A stretch of 64,000 bases of DNA from Salvelinus alpinus (lineage: Eukaryota > Chordata > Actinopteri > Salmoniformes > Salmonidae): positions 15,824,538 to 15,888,537 of the forward strand of contig NC_092098.1 of the NCBI RefSeq assembly GCF_045679555.1. Direction: 5' to 3'. A program made the position numbers and the translations under genes. Below are positions 12,578-23,130 of this stretch, in pieces; position 1 is the first letter of the stretch; each line of letters opens with the position of its first letter. The notes under the pieces were generated by a model, which made no database searches, had not been told where the DNA came from, and saw only the letters and a list, made by a program, of their open reading frames with translations.

Positions 12578-12769
12578 AATCAAAGTTTCACATTCAACCT
12601 TTTAGTGTGAAGAACAAAATAAAACCTCCTTAAGCATGTTTTATAATATTTCAAAACATTTATTTGAAAATCCAAAGTTCATCATCAATATAAATGACAA
12701 CAATAATAATTGTTAAAGGTGGTTTTATTTTGTTCTTCACACGAAAAGGTTGAATGTGAAACTTTGATT
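12578..12769. repeat. long foldback: 54-bp inverted repeat with 84-bp spacer
   Basis: Left arm 12578-12631 starts aatcaaagtttcacattcaa; right arm 12716-12769 is its reverse complement with 2 mismatches in 54. The spacer is AT-rich. It sits between the Gmr1-like remnant and the complete Tc1 element and belongs to neither by sequence. Confidence 0.9.
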
Positions 12770-12969
12770 GAATTTTCATAATATGTTATCATTGAAATGT
12801 GTAACAAACTGTTAAAGAGCGACTAAAAACATTTCAAACAATAAAATAATTATTGAAAGGTCCAAATCATCACTCAAAATAATGATGTTACACAAAATGG
12901 ATAATATTTTACACCCATATAAATTAAACACAGATATTACACTATCGGGTCATTTTGACTTGGCATATA

Positions 12970-14577
12970 CAGTGGGGAGAACAAGTATTTGATACACTGC
13001 CGATTTTGCAGGTTTTCCAACTTACAAAGCATGTAGAGGTCTGTAATTTTTATCATAGGTACACTTCAACTGTGAGAGACGGAATCTAAAACAAAAATCC
13101 AGAAAATCACATTGTATGATTTTTAAGTAATTAATTTGCATTTTATTGCATGACATAAGTATTTGATACATCAGAAAAGCAGAACTTAATATTTGGTACA
13201 GAAACCTTTGTTTGCAATTACAAAGATCATACGTTTCCTGTAGTTATTGACCAGGTTTGCACACACTGCAGCAGGGATTTTGGCCCACTCCTCCATACAG
13301 ACCTTCTCCAGATCCTTCAGGTTTCGGGGCTGTCGCTGGGCAATACGGACTTTCAGCTCCCTCCAAAGATTTTCTATTGGGTTCAGGTCTGGAGACTGGC
13401 TAGGCCACTCCAGGACCTTGAGATGCTTCTTACGGAGCCACTCCTTAGTTGCCCTGGCTGTGTGTTTCGGGTCGTTGTCATGCTGGAAGATCCAGCCACG
13501 ACCCATCTTCAATGCTCTTACTGAGGGAAGGAGGTTTTTAGCCAAGATCTCGCGATACATGGCCCCATCCATCCTCCCCTCAATATGGTGCAGTCGTCCT
13601 GTCCCCTTTGCAGAAAAGCATCCCCAAAGAATGATGTTTCCACCTCCATGCTTCACGGTTGGGAGGGTGTTCTTGGGGTTGTACTCAACCTTCTTCTTCC
13701 TCCAAACACGGCGAGTGGAGTTTAGACCAAAAAGCTCTATTTTTGTCTCATCAGACCACATGACCTTCTCCCATTCCTCCTCTGGATCATCCAGATGGTC
13801 ATTGGCAAACTTCAGACGGGCCTGGAAATGCGCTGGCTTGAGCAGGGGGACCTTGCATGCGCTGCAGGATTTCAATCCATGACGGTGTAGTGTGTTACTA
13901 ATGGTTTTCTTTGAGACTGTGGTCCCAGCTCTCTTCAGGTCATTGACCAGGTCCTGCCGTGTAGTTATGGGCTGATCCCTCACCTTTCTCATGATCATTG
14001 ATGCCCCACGAGGTGAGATCTTGCATGGAGCCCCAGACCGAGGGTGGTTGACCGTCATCTTCAACTTCTTCCATTTTCTAATAATTGCGCCAACAGTTGT
14101 TGCCTTCTCACCAAGCTGCTTGCCTATTGTCCTGTAGCCCATCCCAGCCTTGTGCAGGTCTACAATTTTATCCCTGATGTCCTTACACAGCTCTCTGGTC
14201 TTGGCCATTGTGGAGAGATTGGAGTCTGTTTGATTGAGTGTGTGTACAGGTGTCTTTTATACAGGTAACAAGTTCAAACAGGTGCAGTTAATACAGGTAA
14301 TGAGTGGAGAACAGGAGGGCTTCTTAAAGAAAAACTAACAGGTCTGTGAGAGCCGGAATTCTTACTGGTTGGTAGGTGATCAAATACTTATGTCATGCAA
14401 TAAAATGCAAATTAATTACTTAAAAATCATACAATGTGATTTTTTGGATTTTTGTTTTAGATTCCGTCTCTCACAGTTGAAGTGTACCTATGATAAAAAA
14501 TGACAGACCTCTACATGCTTTGTAAGTAGGAAAACCTTCAAAATCGGCAGTGTATCAAATACTTGTTCTCCCCACTG
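12970..14577 (-). mobile_element. complete Tc1/mariner transposon with open transposase
   Basis: 1608 bp bounded by TA target duplications (12968-12969 and 14578-14579). Long terminal inverted repeats of about 200 bp start CAGTGGGGAGAACAAGTATT; each arm carries an outer and an inner copy of AAGTATTTGATAC, the IR/DR layout of salmonid Tc1 elements. The arms differ by only a few bases. It has inserted next to, not inside, other recognisable elements. Confidence 0.95.
13186..14208 (-). CDS. Tc1-family DD34E transposase, intact 340 aa
   Basis: Cut-and-paste DNA transposase that binds the terminal repeats and moves the element into TA sites. A single open frame of 340 residues, the normal length for Tc1 transposases. 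Residues 1-115: paired helix-turn-helix DNA-binding region ([24 protein letters not shown]-like basic patch HPRSGAP at 55-61). Catalytic triad visible: Asp153 in [11 protein letters not shown], Asp244 in [10 protein letters not shown], Glu279 in [11 protein letters not shown], with exactly 34 residues between the second Asp and Glu. No stop, frameshift or missing catalytic residue, unlike every other Tc1 copy here. Start chosen at the family MAKTREL start. Whether it is expressed or active cannot be judged from sequence. Confidence 0.93.
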   Translation of the reverse strand: MAKTRELCKDIRDKIVDLHKAGMGYRTIGKQLGEKATTVGAIIRKWKKLKMTVNHPRSGAPCKISPRGASMIMRKVRDQPITTRQDLVNDLKRAGTTVSKKTISNTLHRHGLKSCSACKVPLLKPAHFQARLKFANDHLDDPEEEWEKVMWSDETKIELFGLNSTRRVWRKKKVEYNPKNTLPTVKHGGGNIILWGCFSAKGTGRLHHIEGRMDGAMYREILAKNLLPSVRALKMGRGWIFQHDNDPKHTARATKEWLRKKHLKVLEWPSQSPDLNPIENLWRELKVRIAQRQPRNLKDLEKVCMEEWAKIPAAVCANLVNNYRKRMIFVIANKGFCTKY

Positions 14578-14649
14578 TACATACTTGGGGCGTCATGTTT
14601 ACTATGCATCCTAGGGTTAAAACTTTAACTGATTGTAAGACTTTTAATA

Positions 14650-14775
14650 ACAGTAAGCTAGGTTTCCATCCAATTTGTGATAGATATTCATGCGAGTATT
14701 CTAAAATTTGCACATTTTTCCACCAGAGATGTCTTTCCATCAAACGTACTTTTTGTAGATAAAAGGCCAGTGGCG
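14650..14775. repeat. dispersed fish repeat fragment
   Basis: taggtttccatccaatttgt with tttccaccagagatgtcttt is a recurrent fish repeat motif known to me from memory only. No ends or coding sequence seen. Confidence 0.4.
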
Positions 14776-15039
14776 TGTATTCATGGATGTCAAGGATGCC
14801 AAGGGAATTCATGGATTACAAATTATTATTTTGTCTCACTGTGTTTCATAATTTTCCTTTATTTCGCAAGAGCAGAATGTATCTCACCGAAAAAAGCATC
14901 TGAGCGAGCGAAACAGCACCCCTCTGTCTCTGTCTCTGTATCCCATCTATCTGTTGCTGTCTGGTCCAAAAGAGTATGACATTATTGCCACTCGTAGCAT
15001 TGAATGCAAGAATGCAAGTTACTTTCAATATTTATCTTA

Positions 15040-15205
15040 CGTATGCTTGTAAAAATGTAATGTACCTTTTGGGAGTAAAAAGTACAACATTTTTTTTAAG
15101 AATGTAGTGAAGTAAAAGTTGTCTAAGATATAAATAGTAAAGTAACCCCAAAAAAGCTAAGTAGTACCGTGAACTTTTTCTATTTAAGTACTTTACACCA
15201 CTGCC
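15040..15205. repeat. dispersed repeat, copy 1
   Basis: Shares aagtaaaagttgt, atagtaaagtaaccccaaaaaa and agtactttacaccactgcc with 44125-44245. Noncoding and of unknown family. Confidence 0.6.
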
Positions 15206-15453
15206 ATTGGCTAATTGATGTTGATGTGATTTCTGATGTGTGTATTTAAGCCCCATTATTTGTGTTCTAGGCGGCCAAAAGCTGTAGAATATACACACAT
15301 TCAGGTACTTTCCGCAGGTGCTGGAATTGTAGGCAAACTCATGGGGAAAAAACGCTGCTCATGCTCCCAGATTATATTTATTTCTAACAATGTTTCAATT
15401 CTTTGGTCTTCATCAGGCATCCATTATCCCAGGTGGGGGTGGAAGGTCATATA

Positions 15454-17779
15454 AATTCAGCAAAAAAAGAAACGTCCCTTTTTCAGGACCCTGTCTTTCA
15501 AAGATAATTCATAAAAATCCAAATAACTTCACAGATCTTCATTGTAAAGGGTTTAACTTCTTGCCGCACGAATCCATTTTACGGGATCATTTTCGTAAAC
15601 AACCGCTGAATTGGCAGCGCGCCAAACTCAAAAATAATGCTAAAAATATTTATAATCATGGAATCACAAGTGAAATATACCAAAACACAGCTTAGCTTGT
15701 TGTTAATCCACCTATCGTGTCAGATTTTGAAAATATGCTTTACAGCGAAAGCAATCCAAGCGTTTCTGAGTGTATCAATCACTGCTAGAACAATTAGCCT
15801 TAAATTAGCTTGGTCACGAAAGTCAGAAAAGCAATAAAATTAATCTTTGATAATCTTCGGATGTTTGTACTCACGAGACTCCCAGTTACACAATAAATGT
15901 TCTTTTTGTTCGATAAAGATTAGTTTTATAACCAAAATCCGCCATTTCTTTTGCGCGTTATGTTCAAAAAACCACATGCTCGTTCCGGCCCTGAAAGGCA
16001 GACACAAATTCAAAAAAGTATAAAATTCAAAAGAAATACAAAATGTATTTATAATCATGAAATCCCAAGTGAAATATACCAAAACACAGCTTAGCTTGTT
16101 GTTATTAATCCACCTATGGTGTCAGATTTTGAAAATATGCTTTACAGCGAAAGCAATCCAAGCGTTTGTGAGTTTATCAATCACTAGACAAAGAACAAAA
16201 GAATAGCTAGAACAGCTAGCCTTAAATTAGCTTGGTCACGAAAGTCAGAAAAGCAATAAAATTAATCGCTTACCTTTGATAATCTTCGGATGTTTGTACT
16301 CACGAGACTTCCAGTTACACAATAAATGTTATTTTGTTCGATAAAGATTTGTTTTATAACCAAAAATCGCCATTTGGTTTGCGCGTTATGTTCAGAAAAC
16401 CACAAGCTCATTCTGGTACTGAAGGGCAGACGAAAATTCCAAAAAGTATACGTAATGTTCGTAGAAACATGTCAAAGGTTTTTTATAATCAATCCTCAGG
16501 TTGTTTTTAACATACATAATCGATCATATTTCAACCAGACGGTAAACTGTTCAATTCTACAGAGATAGAAAATGTCGAGCCAAATCTCTCCTGCGCAGGA
16601 ACCAATCAAAGGACACCTGGTCATCCACTGATGCGTTTTGATAAATATCGCTCATTTTTCAAAATAAAAGCCTGAAACTATGTCTAAAGCCTTGTCACAT
16701 CCTGAGGAAGCCATTGGAAAAGAAATCTGGTTGATATGCCTTTAAATGGAGGAGGGGCAAGCAATGGAACAAGGATTTTTTTTAAAGCACTTCCGGGTTG
16801 GAGTTGCTCAGGTTATCGCCTGCAAAATTAGTTCTGTTATACTCACAAATATTTTGACAGTTTTGGAAACTTTAGAGTTTTCTATTCTAATCTGTCAATT
16901 ATATGCATATTCTAATATCTGAGCCTGAGAAATAGTCCGTTTACCTTGGGAACGTTTTTTTTCCAAATATAAAAATTCTGCCCCCTAGCTTCAAGAGGAC
17001 ACTGTTTCCCATGCTTGTTCAATGAACCACAAACAATTAGTGAACATGCAGGTTTTGTCTCACCAGTGGTGATGGTCGGATTCGTGTTTATCATCGATGG
17101 AATGACCGTTACACTGAGGCCTGTACTCTGGAGCGGGATCGATTTGGAGGTGGAGGGTCTGTCATGGTCTGGTGCAGTATGTCACAGCATCATCGGACTG
17201 AGCTTGTCATTGCAGGCAATCTCAATGCTGTGCATTACAGGGAAGACATCCTCCTCCCTCATGTGGTACCCTTCGTGCAGGCTCATCCTGACATGACCCT
17301 CCAGCATGACAATGCCACCAGCCATGCTGCTCGTTCTGTGTGTGATTTCCTGCAAGACAGGAATGTCAGTGTTCTGGCCAGCGAAGAGCCCGGATTGGGA
17401 GCGCGACCTGTTGGATCGGAGGGTGAGGGCTAGGGCCATTCCCCCCCCCCCCCCCCTTTGCAGGTGCCTTGGTGGAAGGGTGGTAACATCTCACAGCAAG
17501 AACTGGCAAATCTGGTGCAGTCCATGAGGAGATGCCCTGCAGTACTTAATGCAGCTGGTGGCCACACCAGATGCTGACTGTTACTTTTGATTTTGACCCC
17601 CCCTTTGTTCAGAGACACATTCATTAATTTCTGTTAGTCACATGTCTGTGGAACTTGTTCAGTTTGTCAGTTGTTGAATCTTGTTATGTTCATACAAATT
17701 TACACGTTAAGTATTTACACATGTTAAGAATGCTGAAAATAAATGCAGTTGTCAGTGGGAGGACATTTCTTTTTTTGTG
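15454..17779 (+). mobile_element. Tc1-like element, N-terminal deletion, split by a MITE
   Basis: Left end TCAGCAAAAAAAGAAACGTC near 15458; right end near 17779 carries the matching ggacatttctttttttgtg. Same family as the minus-strand copy at 53388-54806. Interrupted by a MITE at 15557-16998. After the interruption the element resumes, then jumps at about 17053 from the 5' leader into the catalytic region ([20 protein letters not shown]), so most of the DNA-binding half is deleted. Transposase scraps at 17164-17433 keep QHDNATSHAARSV. Dead. Confidence 0.85.
15557..16998 (+). mobile_element. salmonid MITE-like repeat with internal tandem duplication
   Basis: Nonautonomous repeat, left end cttcttgccgcacg, right end ccccctagcttcaagagg, the two ends being roughly inverted copies. 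No coding capacity. A ~400-bp internal segment is present twice in direct order (15649-16047 and 16048-~16450). The same family, opposite orientation, is at 11043-11998. Superfamily not recognised. Confidence 0.7.
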
Positions 17780-18204
17780 TGTGTGTGTAGTACTCGGCGA
17801 CTTCCGGAAACAGGAGGTACATTTTTTATAACATAGGTTCACAATATTAACATTCAATGTATCAAAATATATGATCATACACAAGGAATGTGATCAATAT
17901 TTACGTACACATACAATATTCAATTAGGATTTAAAAAGAATTCTAGTTAAACTCCTCGTTAAGTCCAAGAGGAGAGGCGGCCACACACAGGGAGTGCTGC
18001 AGTCCGGAGGCATGGTGGAACCGTTGTGCAGCTGTGGTGTGGTGAGAGCACATAGAAAATGGAGTTTGTTTGAGAGGAAATGGACATCTGCCTGCTGTGC
18101 CCCTCTGTTTTTGTGTGTATGTTTGTTCTGTGTAAGGGTGTAGGAGCTGGGGGGGAACAGATCCCCTCCCCCAATGTTAGAAGCAAGTAGAATTACCCCC
18201 CCAC

Positions 18205-19885
18205 AGTCAAATAACATTTTATTTGTCACGTGCTGAATTTGTAGACTTTACTGTGAAATGCTTACATACAAGCCCTTAACTATATTTTTTGAACGGCATT
18301 GTTGGTTAAGAAAATATTTACTAAATAAACTAACGTTTAAAAAAGAAATGCATAATGGGGGTACCAGTACCGAGTTGAGGTAATTTGTAAAGTGAATATG
18401 TGTAGGTGATGAACAGCGAGTAGCAGCAAAGTTAAAAACCAAGGGGAGGGGTCGATGTAAATAGACCGGGTGGCCATTTGATTACCTACCATCTGTAGCG
18501 CCTTACGGTCAGATGCCAAGCAGTTGCCATACCAGGTGGTGATGCAACCGGTCAGGATGCCCTCGATTGTGCAGCTGTAGAACTTTTTGAGGATCTGTGG
18601 ACACATGCCAAATCTTTTCATTCTCCTGAGGGGGAAAAGGTTTGGCCGTGCCCTCTTCACAACTGTCTTGGTGTGTTTGGACAATGATAGTTTGTTGGTG
18701 ATTTGGACACCAAGGAACTTGAAATGCTTGACCTGCTCCACTTCAGCCCCGTCGATGTTAATGGGGGCCTGTTCGGCCCTCCTTTTCCTAAAGTCCACGA
18801 TCAGCTCCTTAGTCTTGCTCACATTGAGGGATAGGTTGTTGCCCTGGCACCACAATGCCAGGTCTCTGACCTCCTCCCTATAGGCTGTCTCATCGTTGTC
18901 GGTAATCAGGCCTACCACTGTTGTGTCGTCAGCATACTTAATGATGGTGTTGTAGTCGTGCATGGCCACGCAGTTGTGGGTGAACAGGGAGTACAGGAGG
19001 GGACTGAGCATGCACCACTGAGGGGCCCCAGTGTTGAGGATCAGTGTGGCAGATGTGTTGTTGCCTCCCCTTACCACCTGGGGGTGGCCCGTCAGAAAGT
19101 CCCGGATCCAGTTGCAGAAGGAGGTGTTTAGTCCCAGGGTCCTTAGCTTAGTGATGAGCTTTGTGGGCACTATGGTGTTGAATGCTGAGCTGTAGTCAAT
19201 GAACAGCATTCTCTCACAGATGTTCCTTTTGTCTAGGTGGGAAAGGGCAGTGTGGAGTGCAATAGAGATTGTGTCATCTGTTGGGGCGGTATGCTAATTG
19301 GAGTGGGTCTAGAGTTTCTGGCATGATAGTGTTGACGTGAGCCATGACCAGCCTTTCAAAGCACTTCATGGCTACCGACGTGAGTGCTACGGGGCGGTAA
19401 TCATTTAGGCAGGTTACCTTCACTTTCTTGGGCACAGGGACTATGGTGGATTGTTTGAAACATGTAGGTATTAGACTCATCAGGGAAAGGTTGTAAATGT
19501 TAGTGAAGACACTTGCTAGTTGGTCCGTGCATGCTTTGAGTACACGCCCTGGTAATCGGTCTGGCCCCGCGGCTTTGTGAATGTTGAACTGTTTAAAGGT
19601 CTTGCTCACATCGGCTACAGAGAGCGCAATTACGCAGTCGTCCGGAACAGCTGGTGCTCTCATGCATGCTTCAGTGTTGCTTTCCACGACAAGACACTGT
19701 GAGTGAGAGGAAAAGGACTGTGCAGCACCATCATTACTCACTGCACCAGGTAAAGTAATTGTTGTTGGCCACAACCAAGTAAGGTGAGGCAATCTGCAGC
19801 TCAAACAGTAAAGCATGTTTGGTAAACTGATTTGGTAAACCGCGGTGGGATGGGGCTTCAGAAATGTAACCACTCTAAAATTCAT
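18205..19885 (-). mobile_element. CR1/Rex1-like LINE, 5'-truncated
   Basis: Minus-strand non-LTR retrotransposon. RT pieces: 19274-19885 (KAAGPDRLPGRVLKACTDQL, NDYRPVALTSVAMKCFERLV) and 18337-19209 ([20 protein letters not shown], catalytic [10 protein letters not shown]). A frame break separates them near 19210-19273. The 3' tail reaches about 18205 (caaataacattttatttgtc on +). No endonuclease domain is present, as expected of a 5'-truncated copy. Confidence 0.88.
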
Positions 19886-20256
19886 AGACAGAGCTATGCA
19901 TACAAGGACTGACCATCTATAAGATCAAAAGTATAGTTTTAACCCTCCTGTTGTGTTCCGGTCTAATTTAACCCATTTACAAGTTCTCTCTGACAAATGT
20001 AGTTCATTTAATCTGATTGTCATAAGGTTCCATGACTTTGTCCACACAGGGCATCTGAACACACAAAATACATTTTGATGATTTTCATTTCATTTTGGGT
20101 GTTTTATTTAAGTTTTGTACACCTGTGGTGTTCCTGGTCAAAAATGACCTCTCATTAGAAAGGAATGGGTGAGACTACAATTAGTGTATAAAATTGAGTT
20201 CAGGCACATGCCCATTCATCAGATGGACACACTTCCTCTCCTAGAACCCCACATGC

Positions 20257-20654
20257 TATAAGGGCACAAGGCAAGACCCAGATGCAGATGGTTTGATTCT
20301 TTGATATTTATTATAATCCAAAAGGATAGGCAAGAGAATGGTCATGGACAGGCCAAAGGTTCAGAGTCCAGGAGGTACAGAGTGGCAGGCAGGCTTGAGG
20401 TCAAGGCAGGCAGAATGGTCAGGCAGGCGGGTACAGAGTCCAGAAACAGGCAAGGGTCAAAACCGGGAGGACTAGCAAAAAGAGAATAGAAAAAGCAGGA
20501 GTACAGGAAAAACACGCTGGTTGACTTGAACATACAAGACGAACTGGCACAGAGAGACAGGAAACACAGGGATAAATACACTGGGGAAAATAAGCGACAC
20601 CTGGAGGGGGTGGAGACAATCACAAGGACAGGTGGAACAGATCAGGGCATGACA
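20257..20654 (-). mobile_element. solo LTR nested in the piggyBac remnant
   Basis: 398 bp; minus strand begins TGTCATGCCCTGATC and ends near CCTTGTGCCCTTATA. Perfect 5-bp duplication CATGC at 20252-20256 and 20655-20659. Confidence 0.8.
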
Positions 20655-20883
20655 CATGCATGTGTGTTTGAGCACACACACACCTCAATCCCCTTCTTGG
20701 CTTCCATGGCAACCCCCACGGGAACCTTTCCCCAATAGAATCTTTCCCCCACGGGAACCACACCTGTTTGCATTCTCACAAAAAATCCCAACATTGTTTC
20801 AATAATATATAGAATTTTTCTCGCAGCTCTGGTATATAAAGCTTTTTTGAGGCCTTGCTCACAATTCATTCTATGGCAGCACA

Positions 20884-21033
20884 ATGACCAAACGATATAC
20901 TGTAAGTGAGGCTCTTGATCATATCTTTGATCATGACACTGGTGAGGAGGAGAGAGGCCAGGAAACTGACAGTGAAAATGCTGTTCTCGCAGCTCTGGTA
21001 TACTCAAAAACAAGTTGTATGAGCTCAGGTTAA
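20884..21033 (+). pseudogene. piggyBac transposase N-terminal remnant, 49 codons
   Basis: MTKRYTVSEALDHIFDHDTG followed by an acidic stretch EEERGQETDSEN and a stop at 21031-21033. Acidic N termini of this kind are typical of vertebrate piggyBac-derived transposases. TATA-like ggtatataaagc lies about 50 bp upstream. The catalytic domain is absent. Confidence 0.6.
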
Positions 21034-21729
21034 TGAGGCCTACAGGCCATAAATAGCAAATAGAAGTTCAAAACTTGTAATGTTCACAAGAACTTAAGTT
21101 GATAAAAAGATCTAACACAACATTAGGTGATAATATATGGATTATTATGGATTTATAATCAGCTGTAATGGGTCGGTCATTTTGGACCGGGAACACAGAA
21201 TTAATTAACATGAAACGAACACAACAGGAGCGTTAACCATGGTTTGAGGCTATACAGTGTTTGTTTACAATGACATTGTTTACAAACAATAGAGTAAAAT
21301 AAGCTTTTATGGGTTGAAGCCAAGAATACTTAGTCACCGTCTTAGTCTTCATCATAGGGTTAGCAATGGGTGTGCCACCAGTCAACAAGAGGGCAAGAAC
21401 TATAAGGTTCTTTGCAACTGCCCGCACACCACCCCTAGCAAACTAGCAAATTAGAGTGCTTTAAGATTAGATGTCTAACTTCATCACAGTGATTATGAAT
21501 CATGCAGGTGTGTTCCATGTGTTAAGACTTTGGTGCTATCATGATCATGGTAGGAGAGGGACAGCCATGAACAGACCGACAGGGTGAGAGCGAGAGAGGC
21601 CACAAACCAACAGGTAAGATAGTCAGAACTGCCTCTCCAAGCCCAGAGTTCATAGACTGATGATATGTCATAGTGTGAATAATCTGAATTATCATATGAT
21701 TTCTGATTAAATGACAGCAGCTTAAATTA

Positions 21730-23130
21730 CAATGCATTCAGAACATATTCACACCCCTTGACCATCTCCACATTTTGTTGTGTTTGATTGTTTTTTTAAA
21801 CATTTTTGAATAAGTCTATACACACACACCATAATGACAAAGCGAAAAGTGTTTTTTATACATTTTGGCAAATGTATTAAAAAAAATTAAACAGATGCCT
21901 TATTTACGTAAGTATTCAGACACTTTGCTATGAGACTTGAAATGGAGCTCAGGTGCATCCTGTTTCCATTGATCGTCCTTGATGTTTCTACAACTTGATT
22001 GGAGTCCACCTGTTGTAAACTTAATTGATTGTACATGATTTGGAAAGTCACACACCTGTCTATATAAGGACCCACAGTTGACAATGCATGTCAGAGCAAA
22101 AATCAATCCATGAGGTTGAAAGAACTGTCCATAGAGCTCTGCGACAGGATTGTGTCGAGGCACAAAATGTCTGCAGCTTTGAAGGTCCCCAATAACGCAG
22201 TGGCCTCCATCATTCTTAAATGGAAGATGTTTGAAACCATCAAGACTCTTCCTAGAGCTGACTGTCTGGCCAAACTGAGCAATCGGGGGAGAAGGGCCTT
22301 GGTCAGGGAGGTGACCAAGAACCCGATGGTCATTCTGACAGAGCTCCAGAGTTCCTCTGTGGAGATGAGAGAACTTTCCAGAAGGACAACCATCTCTGCA
22401 GCTCTCCACCAATCAGGTCTTTATGGTAGAGTGGCCAGACGGAAGCCACTACTCAGTAAAAGGCACATGACAGCCCGCTTGTAGTTTGCCAAAGGGCACC
22501 TAAACACTCTCAGACCATGAGAAACAAGATTCTCTGGTCTGATGAAACCAAGATCGAACTCTTCGGCCTGAATGCCAACCTGGCACCATTCCTACAGTGA
22601 AGTACGGTAGTGGCAGCATCATGCTGTGGGGATGTTTTTCAGAGGCAGGGACTAGAGACCAGTCAGGATCGAGGGAAAGATGAACGGAGCAAAATGCAGA
22701 GATCCTTGATGAAAAACTGCTCTCGAGCGCTCAAGACCCCAAACTGGGGCGAAGGTTCACCTTCCAACAGTACAATGACCCTAAGCACACAGCCAAGACA
22801 AAGCAGGAGTGACTTCGGGACAAGTCTCTGAATGTCCTTTAGTGGCCCAGCCAGAGCCCAGACTTGAACCCAATCGAACATCTCTGGAGAGACCTGAAAA
22901 AACAGCTGTGCAGCGACGCTCCCCATCCAACCTGACAGAGCTTGAGAGAATCTGCAGAGAAAAATGGGAGAAACTCCCCGAATACAGGTGTGCCAAGCTT
23001 GCAGCTTCATACCCAAGAAGACTCAAGACTGTAATCGCTGGAAAATGTGCTTCAACAAAGTACTGAGTTAAAGGTCTGAATACTTATGTAAATGTGATAC
23101 TTCAGTTTATTTTAAATGCGTTTGCAAAAA
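21730..23130 (+). mobile_element. dead Tc1-like element
   Basis: Left end aatgcattcagaacatattc; transposase pieces at 22110-22484 (MRLKELSIELCDRIVSRHKM), 22610-22831 and 22809-23066 (LERICREKWEKLPEYRCAKL to ASTKYstop). Multiple stops and shifts, and the right terminal repeat is lost. Same family as 62934-64000. Confidence 0.85.

Larger units (their letters stand above)
19943..21232 (+). mobile_element. piggyBac-type element remnant with TTAA duplication
   Basis: Inverted ends CCCTCCTGTTGTGTTC (left) and GAACACAACAGGAGCG (right), 15 of 16 matching, flanked by TTAA at 19939-19942 and 21233-21236, the piggyBac target. A 49-codon remnant of the transposase start lies inside. A solo LTR is nested at 20257-20654. 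About 890 bp without it, so most of the coding region is deleted. Confidence 0.85.

Noticed and set aside
13247..13882. 211-codon plus-strand frame
   Set aside because: Antisense shadow of the intact Tc1 transposase.
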